DNA of 64,000 nt. Origin: Onishia taeanensis (lineage in GTDB: Bacteria; Pseudomonadota; Gammaproteobacteria; Pseudomonadales; Halomonadaceae). The notes below the pieces were generated by a model, which saw nothing but the letters and a program-made list of their open reading frames with translations, had not been told where the DNA came from and did no database searches. The stretch is taken from assembly GCF_900100755.1 (NCBI RefSeq), contig NZ_FNCI01000005.1, forward strand, positions 1-64,000. Direction: 5' to 3'. Made by a program: the position numbers and the translations under genes. This document shows positions 1 to 9,893 of the stretch, in pieces; position 1 is the stretch's first letter; each line of letters starts with the position of its first letter.

Positions 1-222
1 GAGCAGGCGCAGTGGCAGGCCACGCCTGAACGCATGGTTCGGCGCATGGCAACCGTCGAGCCCACCTTCGCTACCTTGAAGCGCCTGCTCAACAAGGGGC
101 GGCTGACCTGCTGGGGGCTCGCTTCCGCCGCCAGTGAATATAGCCTGGGTGTGCTCTGTTATAACCTGATGCGGGTGATCAATATCCTTGGGGTGAAGGG
201 GGCGTTGGCCAGGCTCTGTTGA
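1..222 (+). CDS. C-terminal end of an IS transposase, cut by the window edge
   Basis: The frame is open from base 1 and ends at a TGA at 220-222. The visible 73 residues end in a pattern typical of DDE transposases of the IS1182/IS5-like group: a VEPTFATLK block, whose E would be the last catalytic acid, then a gly/arg stretch and a hydrophobic CYNLMRVINIL helix. The start lies outside the window, so I cannot tell whether the element is intact. I see no clear terminal inverted repeat in the 170 bases that follow, so it may be a remnant. Family assignment is from motif memory only. Confidence 0.6.
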   Translation, partial: EQAQWQATPERMVRRMATVEPTFATLKRLLNKGRLTCWGLASAASEYSLGVLCYNLMRVINILGVKGALARLC

Positions 223-269
223 GTCCGGCCTCGCCCTCTGTCGCCATTTCCAAAACTGGCACTGAAATG

Positions 270-300
270 AAGACTGCCCCGGCAAAGCCGAGGCAGTCTT
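270..300 (-). terminator. Stem-loop downstream of rph
   Basis: A 9-bp arm AAGACTGCC (270-278) pairs with GGCAGTCTT (292-300). An inner CGGC/GCCG stem closes on an AAA loop, with one C-A mismatch between the two stems. It lies about 95 bases beyond the rph stop on the minus strand and could end rph transcription. The U-tract is poor. The rest of 223-395 shows nothing else I recognise. Confidence 0.4.
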
Positions 301-395
301 CTGGAGCGCCGCCCCGAGGCTGGTGACGGGTTATCACACAGCCTCCTCGAGCCGGCGTCTTGCGTGATGGAGCCATCACGCCCTGACCGACACCG

Positions 396-1133
396 CTAGT
401 TGCGGATGCCCAGCGCCTCGCGCTGATGATCGAAGAGCGTGTCGCCAGCGCCTTCCGCCAGGTCGAGCATGGCGTTGAGCTCGGCGCGCGAGAAGGCGCC
501 CGCCTCGGCGGTGCCCTGCACCTCGATCAGCCCACCCTGCTCGGTCATCACCACGTTCATGTCGGTATCGGCGCGGCTATCTTCCGGGTAATCGAGGTCG
601 ACCACCGGCGTGCCCTTGAAGAGCCCCACCGAGACCGAGCTAACCAGCTGCTTGAACGGGTCTTTCTTGAGCTTCTTCTCACGCTGCAGGTAGCGAATGG
701 CATCGACCAGCGCCACGCAGCCGCCGGTGATAGAAGCAGTTCGGGTGCCGCCATCGGCCTGGATCACGTCGCAGTCGACGGTGATGGTGAACTCGCCAAG
801 CTGCTTGAGATCCACCGCCGCGCGCAGTGAGCGGCCGATCAGGCGCTGAATTTCCAGCGTACGGCCGCCCTGCTTGCCGCGCGTCGCCTCACGGCCACTG
901 CGGGAATGGGTGGCCCGCGGCAGCATGCCGTACTCGGCGGTCACCCAGCCCTGGTTCTTGCCACGCAGCCAGCGTGGCACGCCGGCTTCGACGCTTGCGT
1001 TGCACAGCACCTTGGTATCGCCGAACTCGACGAGCACCGAGCCTTCGGCGTGGCGCGTGTAGTCGCGAGTCAGACGAATATCACGGGGCTGATCGGGCTG
1101 GCGGCCGCTGGGGCGCAGGGGTGTGGTGGACAT
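396..1133 (-). CDS. rph: Ribonuclease PH
   Basis: A phosphorolytic 3'-to-5' exoribonuclease that trims tRNA 3' ends, cytoplasmic, hexameric in known members. The 245-residue product is close to the usual 238. It starts [20 protein letters not shown] and carries the family blocks [70 protein letters not shown] and [17 protein letters not shown]. The frame stays open 79 residues further upstream, but conservation begins at the ATG at 1133. An ATG four codons earlier (1145) is the alternative start. Divergent from yicC, as in related genomes. Confidence 0.96.
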   Translation of the reverse strand: MSTTPLRPSGRQPDQPRDIRLTRDYTRHAEGSVLVEFGDTKVLCNASVEAGVPRWLRGKNQGWVTAEYGMLPRATHSRSGREATRGKQGGRTLEIQRLIGRSLRAAVDLKQLGEFTITVDCDVIQADGGTRTASITGGCVALVDAIRYLQREKKLKKDPFKQLVSSVSVGLFKGTPVVDLDYPEDSRADTDMNVVMTEQGGLIEVQGTAEAGAFSRAELNAMLDLAEGAGDTLFDHQREALGIRN

Positions 1134-1265
1134 GACATCTCTCATTGCGGGAAACAGAACAAAGGCCGGCAAGCGCCGACAGCTGGCCGCCATTCTACAC
1201 GCTCGCCCGCGGGAATCGGTTACACTCCGCCTTATAACAACCCAGCTATATCGCCAGGAGTCGAC

Positions 1266-2126
1266 ATGGTGCACAGCATGACCGCCTTCGCGCGGGCCAG
1301 CCGGGAAGCCGACTGGGGCAGCCTCGAGCTCGAGTTGCGCTCGGTCAATCAGCGCTATCTCGACCTGCATTTCCGCCTGCCCGAACCCCTGCGCAGCTTG
1401 GAGCCCGGCTACCGCGACGCCCTACGCCAGCGACTTAATCGCGGCAAGGTCGAATGCACCCTGCGCTTCGTGCCAAGCAAAGGCGAGACGCTGAGCATCA
1501 ACGCCGAGCGCCTGGCCGGCCTGGCCGAGGCCTTGGGCGAGCTGCGCCGCGCAGTGCCCGAGGCTGCCATGCCCGATGCTCTTGCGCTGCTCGATCATCC
1601 CGGTGTCCTGGAATCCAGCGGCCCGGATATCGACGAGGTGGCAGATAGCGCTAAGGCGTTGTTCAAAGAGGCGCTGGACGCCCTGCTCGAGGCGCGCGCC
1701 AGAGAAGGCACCGAGCTCGCCATGCTCATCAGAAGCCGCCTGACCGCCGTTCGCGAGCAGGTCAGCGAGGTGAAGGGGCAACTGCCCGAGATCCTCAATC
1801 GCCAGCGGGACCAGTTGCTTGCGCGACTGGAAACGGTACGGGCCGAACTCGAACCGCAGCGACTGGAGGCCGAACTGACCCTGATGGCCCAAAAGGCCGA
1901 CGTCGACGAAGAACTCGACCGCCTGGCAACGCATGTCGACGAAGTCGAGCGGCAGCTTACTCTTAGGGGCCCGGTGGGTCGGCGCCTGGACTTCCTGATG
2001 CAGGAGCTCAATCGCGAGGCCAACACCCTGTCCTCCAAGTCGGTGGTCGCCGAGACGACCCGCAGCGCCGTGGAGCTCAAGGTGCTGATCGAACAAATGC
2101 GCGAACAGATTCAGAATATCGAGTGA
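1266..2126 (+). CDS. yicC: YicC family endoribonuclease
   Basis: 286 residues. It begins [11 protein letters not shown], the classic YicC opening, with an N-terminal YicC domain (about 1-155) and a C-terminal DUF1527-type domain ending in [19 protein letters not shown] and [18 protein letters not shown]. Family members are endoribonucleases linked to stationary-phase physiology and small-RNA decay; the exact substrate here is unknown. The start was chosen because AGGAG at 1256-1260 sits 5 bases before the ATG. A longer open frame from 906 runs antisense through rph and is not used. The rph/yicC divergent promoters must lie in 1134-1265. Confidence 0.93.
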   Translation: MVHSMTAFARASREADWGSLELELRSVNQRYLDLHFRLPEPLRSLEPGYRDALRQRLNRGKVECTLRFVPSKGETLSINAERLAGLAEALGELRRAVPEAAMPDALALLDHPGVLESSGPDIDEVADSAKALFKEALDALLEARAREGTELAMLIRSRLTAVREQVSEVKGQLPEILNRQRDQLLARLETVRAELEPQRLEAELTLMAQKADVDEELDRLATHVDEVERQLTLRGPVGRRLDFLMQELNREANTLSSKSVVAETTRSAVELKVLIEQMREQIQNIE

Positions 2127-2172
2127 TTCTCGCCACCCCAACTGGCCATGACGGCACGCCGTAACGCCCCGG

Positions 2173-2190
2173 GCCCAAAACGTTTTGGGC
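2173..2190. other. Perfect 18-bp palindrome after yicC
   Basis: GCCCAAAACGTTTTGGGC is perfectly self-complementary around a central CG. ACGCC (2164-2168) and GGCGT (2191-2195) can extend the pairing after a 4-base bulge. The shape (central CG, A/T flanks) resembles operators of LacI-type regulators, but it lies between the 3' ends of two convergent genes. A hairpin role is limited because the arms leave no loop. Confidence 0.4.
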
Positions 2191-2257
2191 GGCGTCGAGG
2201 CATATTCACGCTATCGCTCTTGCTACCGCTACCCAGCACCTAGTGTCCACAAAGCAA

Positions 2258-2279
2258 AAGCGCCCCATCAGGGGCGCTT
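2258..2279 (-). terminator. Terminator shared by yicC and the chemoreceptor gene
   Basis: AAGCGCCCC (2258-2266), loop ATCA, GGGGCGCTT (2271-2279): a 9-bp perfect stem. Read on the minus strand it is followed by a T-rich CTTTTGCTTT tract, which suits the chemoreceptor gene ending at 2337. The plus side is also moderately T-rich, so it may work for both convergent genes. Confidence 0.8.
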
Positions 2280-2336
2280 CTTGGCGGTCTTTCTTTGGAC
2301 TGTTTTTCAGGGGCTTTTTCTTAGCCAGTCAGCCGA

Positions 2337-4010
2337 CTAGAAAGACGCCCACTCTTCTTCTTGCTGTTCTTGCTTTTTTTGCACCTTGGGCCGTTGAGCA
2401 ACCTGTGGCTGACTAGTGTTGCGCCGCGCCGTATTAGGTAATGCGGCCTGCGGTTGATCGGTGGCCGTTCCCTTGAAGAACGACACCTCTTTCAGTAGCG
2501 CCGCGGCTTGAACCTGCAGAGAGCGGCCAGCCGCGCTGGATTCTTCCACCAGACTCGCATTTTGCTGGGTCACGCTATCCATTTGCGAGATCGCCGTATT
2601 GACCTGGTCGATCCCCTGGGACTGCTCGTGGCTAGCGGTGGCGATTTCACTCATCAGCACCGTGACACGCTGAACACCGCCAACGATATCCTCCAACGCT
2701 TTGCCCGCCTGGTTGACCAGGTTAGAACCATTATCCACCTGGTTGATACTGTCCTCGACCAACTGCTTGATCTCTTTGGCGGCGTTGGCACTGCGCCCAG
2801 CCAGGTTACGCACCTCGTTGGCTACCACCGCAAAGCCACGGCCCTGCTCGCCTGCACGTGCCGCTTCCACCGAGGCATTGAGTGCCAGCAGATTGGTCTG
2901 GAAAGCGATTTCATCGATCAAGCCCACGATACCGGCAATCTTGCGGCTCGATGCGTTGATACCCTCCATCGCTTGGACCGCTTTCCCGGCAATTTCACCG
3001 CCGGTGTTGGCTTGTCGGCTAACATCATGGACGAGCTTGTCGGCTTCGGACGCATTGTCTGCGTTCTGCCGCACCGTGGAGGTGATTTCATCCATGGAGG
3101 CGGCTGTTTCTTGGATGCTAGAGGCCTGTTGCTGCGTGCGGCTGCTCAGGTCTTCGGTGCCATGGGCAATTTCCTCAGCGGCCACGTTCACCGATTCGGC
3201 GTTATGACGAACGGACATCACGACCTGAGAGAACTTTGTTTCCATCATCTTCAAGGCTCTGAGCATGTCGCCAAACTCATCGCGACAGGTGATATTGATG
3301 TCATGATCCAGTTGGCCTTGCGCCATGGCGTTGGCAAGCTCTCGCGCCTTGCCCAGCGGCGTCATAATGCCTCGAATCAACCAAATAGCTAATAGAACAC
3401 TAGCTATTACCGAGAACACTATTAACCCGATAATGAAATTACGCGTCCAGGCATAATCCTCTGACGTTTGCTGATTAGCAGCAGAGGCTTGCGTGCTATT
3501 ACGGTCGATCAACCCTTGAATCGCCGTTAGCACTTTTGGGTAGTCAGCACGAAGCGTGGTCGTGGCAATCTCACGTGCGGCGTCGAAATCATTGTCGATC
3601 ATCTCCGCATTGATCTCATCGATACCGGCCCGCAGTTCCGCCAGAGAACTCATAAATTCTCCGGCTAGGTCGCGCTCGATCTCATCGGACACACGCTGTG
3701 GGAAGTAATCGCCCCAAGCCTCGTCGATGATGGCATCGTTTTCAGCGATTTCTTGTTTGGTCGTCACAGCGGTCGCCGGGTTCCTGTCCCGTTGCTCTGC
3801 CGTTATCTTCACCCGAGTGCTGAGCAGCGCTTGGTTGATCTTAGTCAAATCCAGCAGCGTGACGACGTTGCCTTCATAGGTATCAGTGACGGCATCGTTC
3901 GTTTTGCTGAGGTTGTAAAGCCCTATGGTGCCGACAGCAATCAACATCATGATGCAGGCACCCAAACTCACAGCCAATCGTAATTTGACGCTTTTCCTAA
4001 GAATATTCAT
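2337..4010 (-). CDS. Transmembrane methyl-accepting chemotaxis protein
   Basis: 557 residues. TM1 is at about 10-33, followed by a periplasmic helical-bundle-like sensor domain of about 155 residues. TM2 is at about 191-212, followed by a HAMP domain (about 213-265) and a cytoplasmic signalling domain. The hairpin tip reads [20 protein letters not shown]. The protein ends in EEEWASF, matching the xWxxF tether that recruits CheR/CheB in Tar/Tsr-type receptors. The ligand cannot be told from sequence. The start is the ATG at 4010, directly before the basic stretch and TM1; the longer frame to 4118 adds residues unlike the family. Confidence 0.93.
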   Translation of the reverse strand: MNILRKSVKLRLAVSLGACIMMLIAVGTIGLYNLSKTNDAVTDTYEGNVVTLLDLTKINQALLSTRVKITAEQRDRNPATAVTTKQEIAENDAIIDEAWGDYFPQRVSDEIERDLAGEFMSSLAELRAGIDEINAEMIDNDFDAAREIATTTLRADYPKVLTAIQGLIDRNSTQASAANQQTSEDYAWTRNFIIGLIVFSVIASVLLAIWLIRGIMTPLGKARELANAMAQGQLDHDINITCRDEFGDMLRALKMMETKFSQVVMSVRHNAESVNVAAEEIAHGTEDLSSRTQQQASSIQETAASMDEITSTVRQNADNASEADKLVHDVSRQANTGGEIAGKAVQAMEGINASSRKIAGIVGLIDEIAFQTNLLALNASVEAARAGEQGRGFAVVANEVRNLAGRSANAAKEIKQLVEDSINQVDNGSNLVNQAGKALEDIVGGVQRVTVLMSEIATASHEQSQGIDQVNTAISQMDSVTQQNASLVEESSAAGRSLQVQAAALLKEVSFFKGTATDQPQAALPNTARRNTSQPQVAQRPKVQKKQEQQEEEWASF

Positions 4011-4246
4011 AGAATTAGGCCTTGTTAAACCCTTAGCGCGACGCCTCGGGGAGGGGGAGAAATCGCGCCAGCCGGGGTGCCTAAAACAAGCACAGGAAGC
4101 TATCGCAATTGTGATCATCAGTTGGAGTGAATATCGGCATGCTTACTGGAAAGTTTACTGTTTAGCGGAAAAAAAGTGGTCAATCTCTTACAAGGACACG
4201 AGACGATGTCTTACACCTCCGAGCTGTAAAACCCAATACACAATAG

Positions 4247-5500
4247 CTACAAACTATCGATCGCACGCGAGACCCGTTCGGCGCCGGAGAGTATCTCGCT
4301 GATCACCGACTGAGTCTGCGCAACCCGCTCACGGTTGCTAGAACTTTGATCGACGACTTCGTTCATCCTTTCACTCGCCTGCCGGATCAGCTCGTTATTC
4401 TCCCCCAGTACGTCAGAAATCTTTTTGGCAGCCTCTGTGGATCCCTGGGAAAGCTCTTTGACTTCCTTGGCGACAACTGAAAAACCGCGCCCATGCTCTC
4501 CCGCCCTGGCGGCTTCAACCGAGGCATTGAGTGCCAACAGGTTTGTCTGTTGTGCGATACGTGAGATGGTATTGGTGATGTCGTTGATCGTATAGACCTG
4601 CTGATTGAGGGCATTGATGATGCCTTGAGCCCCCTCCACTTCGACGGCCACATGTTTGGCGGTTCTGACAGCTTCCTCAAGTTGACTAAGGCCATCTTTG
4701 GCTATCGTTTCCGTCTGCAGCGACGTGGTTCGCGCGGACTCTACGGCGCGACGTGCGGCCTGTTCTTTTTCAACGTCCTTGGTAATATCGGTGGCAAACT
4801 TGACGACTTTGAAGACATTTCCACTCTCATCGACCACCGGGTTGTAGGTCGCCTCTAGCCAGACGATCTTGCCATCAGCGGCAATTCTCTTGAACTTACC
4901 CTGTTTCAAATTATTGTGGGCTAGCTCATACCAGAAGTCAGGATTTTCCTGATAGAACTCTGGCGTACAGAACATTTCATGATGCTGACCTCTGACGGCA
5001 GAAAAGCTGTGTCCTACCGCATCGAGGAAATTCCTATTGGCACTAATCACATGACCTTCAGGCGTGAATTCGATCACGGCCATGGATGCATCCAGCGCAC
5101 TTAATATGGCATTTTGATCGACCGCATTTTCGTGCTTTGCGGTCACATCACTGGCGATCTTGATCACATAAGCGACTCGACCATTCCCTCCCTCGACGGG
5201 CAGATAGGTGGCTTCTAGCCAAACATCCTCGCCTTTAGCATTGATGCGCTGAAACGTACCGCTTTGACTGTGTCCACGAGCCAGCTCATGCCAGAAAAAC
5301 GCATAATCAGAAGAACTTAGCGTTTCTGGAGTGCAGAAAATACGATGATGATTCCCTTTTATTTCTTCCAAATCATACTTGACACACTCAAGAAAACTAT
5401 CGCTGGCATCCATAACATTACCCTTAACATCGAAGATGATGCAGGCTGTGTTGGACTTGAGGGCTTTCGTAAGCTTGTTATCTAATTTGCGTCCTATCAT
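4247..5500 (-). CDS. Soluble dual-PAS chemoreceptor, BdlA-like
   Basis: 417 residues with no membrane segment. There are two PAS domains with PAC tails (about 18-125 and 140-245). The repeated patterns are [26 protein letters not shown] and [18 protein letters not shown] shortened MCP signalling domain (about 255-417) carries [20 protein letters not shown]. Architecture and length match BdlA, the Pseudomonas aeruginosa biofilm dispersal receptor, although other Aer-like soluble receptors share this layout. No xWxxF tail is present. A GGGAGT Shine-Dalgarno precedes the ATG. Between its 3' end and the next chemoreceptor (4011-4246) I see no gene. Confidence 0.88.
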   Translation of the reverse strand: MIGRKLDNKLTKALKSNTACIIFDVKGNVMDASDSFLECVKYDLEEIKGNHHRIFCTPETLSSSDYAFFWHELARGHSQSGTFQRINAKGEDVWLEATYLPVEGGNGRVAYVIKIASDVTAKHENAVDQNAILSALDASMAVIEFTPEGHVISANRNFLDAVGHSFSAVRGQHHEMFCTPEFYQENPDFWYELAHNNLKQGKFKRIAADGKIVWLEATYNPVVDESGNVFKVVKFATDITKDVEKEQAARRAVESARTTSLQTETIAKDGLSQLEEAVRTAKHVAVEVEGAQGIINALNQQVYTINDITNTISRIAQQTNLLALNASVEAARAGEHGRGFSVVAKEVKELSQGSTEAAKKISDVLGENNELIRQASERMNEVVDQSSSNRERVAQTQSVISEILSGAERVSRAIDSL

Positions 5501-6123
5501 GGCGCTGTAACTCCCGGCGTTAGAATTGACTTTTAGTCAATTTATATTTTTCTCTGACATATTTATTGAATATCCATTGAGAACCGCTGAGCGTTTCTGC
5601 AAGCGCCTGGCCTAATCTCAAAGACCCATATCACGCCGATCACGTATCGAAAATGTCGTGCCCCTGACCTGGTAGAGATGCTTACCTTCCGTCGCGATGG
5701 CGACTTTTCGGCACAGCGATATCGGCCCGGTAGCGCTTCCCTGTCGGCCTAGCTGTGATGCGGTGTTGCGTGGCTCATTCACGGCACGAAAAATGGCAAG
5801 CAGGCAGCTTTCCCGAACGGCTATTGGCTTTAGCATTTGACAGGAGTGCTTGGCGTGGCAATGCCGGTAATAATCGAGGCCTTATGTGCCACTCATCCCG
5901 CCGGTTTTGCTCCTTGGCTACCGCTGGGCATCCCTACCTGCGCCAGTATCGACTAGAGTCCGCTGTAGCTCGCCGATTCTACGCCGGTACTTTGTTATAC
6001 AATGCTGACATCTGCTTTTCTGTTACCCTTCCCTTACAGCCACAGCGAACCAGCAGCGCTTCAAGGCATATCTGAAGTTATCGCTTGCTAAACAATCGCA
6101 CACAACCAAAATTGAGCTTGTAC
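5501..6123. other. Long gene-poor stretch with an 8-bp inverted repeat
   Basis: 623 bases without a gene I can support. AATTGACT (5524-5531), TTT, AGTCAATT (5535-5542) is a perfect inverted repeat about 30 bases upstream of the bdlA-like start and lies in a locally AT-rich segment, so it may be an operator or part of that promoter. The remaining part, about 5600-6050, has open frames on both strands (for example 5618-5836 minus) with no recognisable domain or ribosome site. It may be decayed sequence. The ohrR promoter should lie just before 6124. Confidence 0.4.
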
Positions 6124-6579
6124 ATGACTGATCACGCCGCCGATGACGACAGCCTACTGACACTCGACAACCAGCTTTGTTTTGCGCTGTATTCGACCCA
6201 GTTGGCGATGAATAAGCTTTACCGTCGTCTGCTCAACGAGCTTGGCCTGACCTATCCTCAGTACTTGGTCATGCTAGTGCTCTGGCAGCACGGCCAGCTG
6301 TCGGTGTCTAAGATCGGCGAGTACTTGGGTCTCGACTCGGCAACCTTGACGCCATTGCTCAAGCGGCTCGAAGCGCACGGCCTGGTCAAGCGCCAGCGCT
6401 CGAATGAAGACGAGCGCCGGGTAGATATCAGCCTCAGCTCGGAAGGTGAAGCACTTAAAGAGCGTGCCCGCAGCGTGCCGAAAGCCGCTATCTGCGCCAC
6501 CCACTGCGAACCCCAAGAGCTGGGACAGCTGCGCGATGAGCTCAATGCCCTGCGCAAGAAGCTCGACGCCAACGGCTAA
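6124..6579 (+). CDS. ohrR: Organic hydroperoxide-sensing MarR repressor OhrR
   Basis: 151 residues, MarR fold with a winged helix (about 45-115; [51 protein letters not shown]). The peroxide-sensing cysteine is Cys19 in [11 protein letters not shown], the position and context expected for OhrR. In known systems oxidation of this Cys releases DNA and derepresses ohr. The ATG at 6124 puts this Cys at the usual distance from the N-terminus; an upstream TTG at 6085 is less likely. The gene lies 80 bases upstream of ohr on the same strand. Confidence 0.92.
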   Translation: MTDHAADDDSLLTLDNQLCFALYSTQLAMNKLYRRLLNELGLTYPQYLVMLVLWQHGQLSVSKIGEYLGLDSATLTPLLKRLEAHGLVKRQRSNEDERRVDISLSSEGEALKERARSVPKAAICATHCEPQELGQLRDELNALRKKLDANG

Positions 6580-6597
6580 GTTTTTTTATCCGTCTAG

Positions 6598-6623
6598 ATA
6601 GTGCACTATTAAATAGCAATTTA
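6598..6623 (+). promoter_or_regulatory. Candidate OhrR operator between ohrR and ohr
   Basis: Two adjacent dyads lie in the AT-rich gap: ATAGTGCACTAT (6598-6609), a perfect palindrome, and TAAAT-AGCA-ATTTA (6610-6623). This is the place where an OhrR operator is expected upstream of ohr. The assignment is by position and symmetry; neither equals the published Xanthomonas or Bacillus sites exactly. Confidence 0.45.
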
Positions 6624-6659
6624 TCGTTTACTGCAAAAACTCAATACGGGAGACTCTCC

Positions 6660-7088
6660 ATGTCGATTGAAAAGGTTCTCTATCGCGCCGAAGCCACCAC
6701 CACAGGCGGCCGTGACGGCACCTCAAAGACATCCGATGGCGCCCTGTCCGTGTCTCTGAGCACCCCCAAAGAGCTCGGTGGCGCCGGCGGTAACGGCACC
6801 AACCCGGAACAGCTGTTCGCCGCCGGTTACTCGGCCTGCTTTATCGGCGCCATGAAGCATGTCGCCAGTCAGCAGAAGGTGAAGCTTCCCGAGGCGACTC
6901 AGGTGATCGGCCAGGTCGGCATCGGTCAGATTGACGCTGGCTTCGGCATTGAAGTCACTCTCAACGTCTCGCTGCCGGGCATGGATCAGGCTGCAGCCCA
7001 AGAGTTGGTCGACGCAGCCCACCAGGTCTGCCCCTACTCCAATGCCACCCGCGGCAATATCGATGTGACTCTTAACGTCGAGGTCTGA
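6660..7088 (+). CDS. ohr: Organic hydroperoxide resistance protein Ohr
   Basis: 142 residues, OsmC/Ohr family. A thiol peroxidase that reduces fatty-acid and other organic hydroperoxides, recycled by lipoylated proteins in known members. The two catalytic cysteines are visible: Cys60 in [12 protein letters not shown] and Cys124 in [13 protein letters not shown]. The N-terminal [15 protein letters not shown] block is also typical of Ohr rather than OsmC. Start ATG at 6660 with a GGGAG site 7-8 bases upstream. Pairs with ohrR immediately upstream. Confidence 0.96.
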   Translation: MSIEKVLYRAEATTTGGRDGTSKTSDGALSVSLSTPKELGGAGGNGTNPEQLFAAGYSACFIGAMKHVASQQKVKLPEATQVIGQVGIGQIDAGFGIEVTLNVSLPGMDQAAAQELVDAAHQVCPYSNATRGNIDVTLNVEV

Positions 7089-7144
7089 TCGTGGCGCCCG
7101 TCAGGGTGGGCAGCCTATAGGCAGTGAAATACGACGCCACACAA

Positions 7145-7177
7145 CAACAACGCCGGGCCAAGCGCCCGGCGTTGTTG
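7145..7177. terminator. Strong stem-loop between ohr and the MFS gene
   Basis: CAACAACGCCGGGC (7145-7158), loop CAAGC, GCCCGGCGTTGTTG (7164-7177): a 14-bp perfect stem between two convergent genes, ohr (+) and the MFS gene ending at 7215 (-). It can serve either strand; the T-tract is weak on both. Confidence 0.7.
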
Positions 7178-7214
7178 GTTGATAAGAAGGGAGGTATGGG
7201 GGAAGTGGCGGGAG

Positions 7215-8420
7215 TTAGACTTGTGCCTTGCGGTGCCTCATCCACACAAGGCTTACTAGCGAGGTGCCCGCCAGCAGAGCGACACCACCGGCAAACGCCA
7301 TGCCGGCGGGGGCGAGGCCAAAGGCGCGGGCCGCAAGCCCGATGCCCACGACCGGGATTGAGAGGGCGATATAGGCCACGATGAAGAAGGTGGCGGCTAC
7401 CCCACCGCGCTGATCAACGGGACTTGCCTGTACAACGGCCCCCAGACCCGCGCGAAAGGCCATGCCCTGGCCAATACCCGCCACCAGAGCGCCGAACAGA
7501 AAGAACGCAAGCGAGGCGCGCCCTATGCCAATGCCTACCAGCGAGGCGCCGATAATCACCCCAGCGCAGCCCAGGGGTAGCCGCCAGGAGGACGACAAGC
7601 GTTCCTGTAAAAGCTGGCCAATGGTCGAGGCGAAGAACACCGAGCCCGCAGCCAGCCCGCTAAGCGCAAGATTGTCATAGCCAAGCACACCGATCATGAA
7701 GGCCGGCGCCGTGGCGGTGAAGAACCCCAGCAGGGCGAAACCAGCGAAGCCGGCGATCGCCGCAGGCAGGAAGATATCGCGGACCTCCTCTGGCACCTGT
7801 AGCCGCTGTAGCGTGAGCTTCGGTTGCGCCGGACGGGTCACGGTCTCCGGCGCCTTGAGCACCGCCAGCGCCGCCAAAACGGCCAGCAGAAGGTGCACCC
7901 CGTAGGCCAGGCGTAGCGGCCAGGGCAGGTATTCCACCAATAGGCCGGCAAGGATTGGCCCCAACCCCAGGCCGCCCATGTTGACGGCCGTCGCCAGGAA
8001 GGCCGCCCGCTTAGGCCAAGCGGCTGGGGCTAGTTCCATTACCGCAACGGTGGCCGTCGCCGTGAAGATGCCGGCCGACACTCCCGAGATGAAGCGGCCG
8101 ACCAATAGGCTTGAAAGGCCATCGCTGGACAGGAAGATCAAATCACTGATGGCCGCCGCCGCCAGACCGGCGCCCAGCATTGGGCGACGCCCGAGCTGAT
8201 CCGACCAGCGCCCGGTCGCTACCAGCGCCCCCATCACACCCAGCGCATAGACGGCGAAGATCACCGTGATGGTCAGCTGCGAGAAATCGAAGCGCGACTG
8301 GTAAACCGGGTACAAAGGCGTGGGTAGGGTGGTACCCAGCATGGTGATCAGAAACGCTAGCGCCACACCCAGAAAGGGCAGCGCCGATGCCTGATGGCGT
8401 CGGTTACCGGCAGTCGTCAT
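7215..8420 (-). CDS. MFS transporter, drug-efflux type
   Basis: 401 residues with about 12 hydrophobic segments. The loop 2-3 signature of the major facilitator superfamily is visible as GRWSDQLGRRPML, and VGRFISGVSAGIFTATATVAV matches TM4-5 of DHA1-type exporters. The substrate cannot be predicted. Start ATG at 8420 with AAGGAGA 6 bases upstream. It follows another MFS gene on the same strand by 50 bases, so the two probably share a transcript. Confidence 0.85.
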   Translation of the reverse strand: MTTAGNRRHQASALPFLGVALAFLITMLGTTLPTPLYPVYQSRFDFSQLTITVIFAVYALGVMGALVATGRWSDQLGRRPMLGAGLAAAAISDLIFLSSDGLSSLLVGRFISGVSAGIFTATATVAVMELAPAAWPKRAAFLATAVNMGGLGLGPILAGLLVEYLPWPLRLAYGVHLLLAVLAALAVLKAPETVTRPAQPKLTLQRLQVPEEVRDIFLPAAIAGFAGFALLGFFTATAPAFMIGVLGYDNLALSGLAAGSVFFASTIGQLLQERLSSSWRLPLGCAGVIIGASLVGIGIGRASLAFFLFGALVAGIGQGMAFRAGLGAVVQASPVDQRGGVAATFFIVAYIALSIPVVGIGLAARAFGLAPAGMAFAGGVALLAGTSLVSLVWMRHRKAQV

Positions 8421-8470
8421 GGTCTCTCCTTGTCATCTTCGGGTTCGCGCCAGACCAGGCTGGCGCGACA

Positions 8471-9658
8471 TCAGGCAGGCATCTGGGTGGCACGCTCACG
8501 CGCCAAGGCAACAAGGAAGATCATTAGACCGCCCAGCGCCATGACCATCCCCACCAGCCCAGTGGCCGACCAGCCGAGTCCAACCGTGACCGCCAAGCCG
8601 CCCAGCCAGGCTCCGAGGCCATTGGCGATGTTGAAGGCCGCGTGATTGAGGGTCGCGGCCATGGTCTGCGCCTCGCCGGCGACATCCATCAGACGCGTCT
8701 GCAGAGGCGGTACCAGGGCACCGCAGGTACCCACCAGGCCCACGAACAGCATGCCGCTCCAGATCTGATCGGCCGCCAGGAAAAAGCCCAGCTGGCAGAG
8801 TGCCGCCCAGACCAGGGCCCCGCCGATCGCCAGGCGTTGGTTGGCATCGGCCAGCCGGCCACCGACGAGGTTGCCGATTACCGAGCCCACCCCGAAGGTC
8901 GCCAGTACTAGTGGCCCCAGCGCCTCGGGCATGCCCGCCTGATGAGTCAGGGTCGGCATCGCATAGCTGAACACGCTGAACATGCCGGCGAAGCCGACAC
9001 AGGCGACGGCCAGGGTATAGAGCACGCGCGGCTTGGTGATGGCCGAGAGCTCCGAGCGCAGCGACGCCCCATCATTCGCCGGCTGCACCGGCACCCATAG
9101 CCTCACCAGCAGTGCCGTGGCAAGCCCCAGCGCGCCCACCATCACGAAGGCAGCCTTCCAACCCAACAGGCCGCCAACCCAGGTCGCCAGCGGCGCCCCG
9201 GCGAGGATCGCCAGGGTCAGCCCTACCAGCACCCGGCCGACGGCGCGGCCCCGCTCGTGGGGTTCGGCGACATTGGCGGCCACCAGCGCCGCCACGCCCA
9301 GGTAGACGCCATGGGGTAGGCCGGCAAAGAAGCGCAGGGCAACGAATCCATAGAAGGAAGGCGCCAGCAGGGTCAGTAGATTACTGGCGGCAAACATCAC
9401 CATCAGACCGATCAGCAGCCGGCGACGAGGAATGCGTGCGCCGATCGCCGAGATCAAGGGCGCACCGACCACTACCCCAAGGGCATAGGCACTGATCGCC
9501 AGGCCCACGTCCTGGACCGCGATGCCGTAATCGGTGGCGATACGCTGCATCAGGCCCATGATCACGAATTCGGTGGTGCCGATGGCAAAGCCCCCAAGCG
9601 CCAGGGCCTTCTCGGCCAGGCGGGGGTTCGAAGATGGACGAGTCGAGTCCGTTGTCAT
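8471..9658 (-). CDS. MFS transporter, AraJ/sugar-efflux-like
   Basis: 395 residues, about 12 transmembrane segments. It opens ALALGGFAIGTTEFVIMGLM, the conserved TM1 of the AraJ/YdhP/NepI branch of MFS exporters, and has ISAIGARIPRRRLLIG and RFFAGLPHGVYLGVAA. These exporters handle sugars, purine nucleosides or drugs, so the substrate is open. The ATG at 9658 is preferred over the one at 9688 because GGGAGC precedes it and the family begins near here. First gene of the two-MFS minus-strand unit. Confidence 0.85.
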   Translation of the reverse strand: MTTDSTRPSSNPRLAEKALALGGFAIGTTEFVIMGLMQRIATDYGIAVQDVGLAISAYALGVVVGAPLISAIGARIPRRRLLIGLMVMFAASNLLTLLAPSFYGFVALRFFAGLPHGVYLGVAALVAANVAEPHERGRAVGRVLVGLTLAILAGAPLATWVGGLLGWKAAFVMVGALGLATALLVRLWVPVQPANDGASLRSELSAITKPRVLYTLAVACVGFAGMFSVFSYAMPTLTHQAGMPEALGPLVLATFGVGSVIGNLVGGRLADANQRLAIGGALVWAALCQLGFFLAADQIWSGMLFVGLVGTCGALVPPLQTRLMDVAGEAQTMAATLNHAAFNIANGLGAWLGGLAVTVGLGWSATGLVGMVMALGGLMIFLVALARERATQMPA

Positions 9659-9893
9659 ATCACGCTCCCTGAGACAGTGGTGACGCAACCGTCAGGCGGC
9701 GCGAAATTAGCAGGCTATTATCCCAGAGGCCGGCACGGTATGCGATAATCGGTCTTTGATTGTGCGACGGATCATAGGGGCGCCCCGGCGCATCGAAGGG
9801 TTTTTGATGCCCCTGGCACTCCCGGCGGCATTGCCGCCGGCACCAGCAAAGTAGAACCGCGAGTTGAGCCAACAAATCACGTAGACTCCGGTG

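Noticed and set aside
906-1265. N-terminal extension of yicC
   Set aside because: The extra 120 residues lie antisense to rph, and the conserved [11 protein letters not shown] start has its own Shine-Dalgarno.
5618-5836. 72-residue minus-strand protein
   Set aside because: No ribosome site, no recognisable domain and no partner; kept only as an unexplained stretch.
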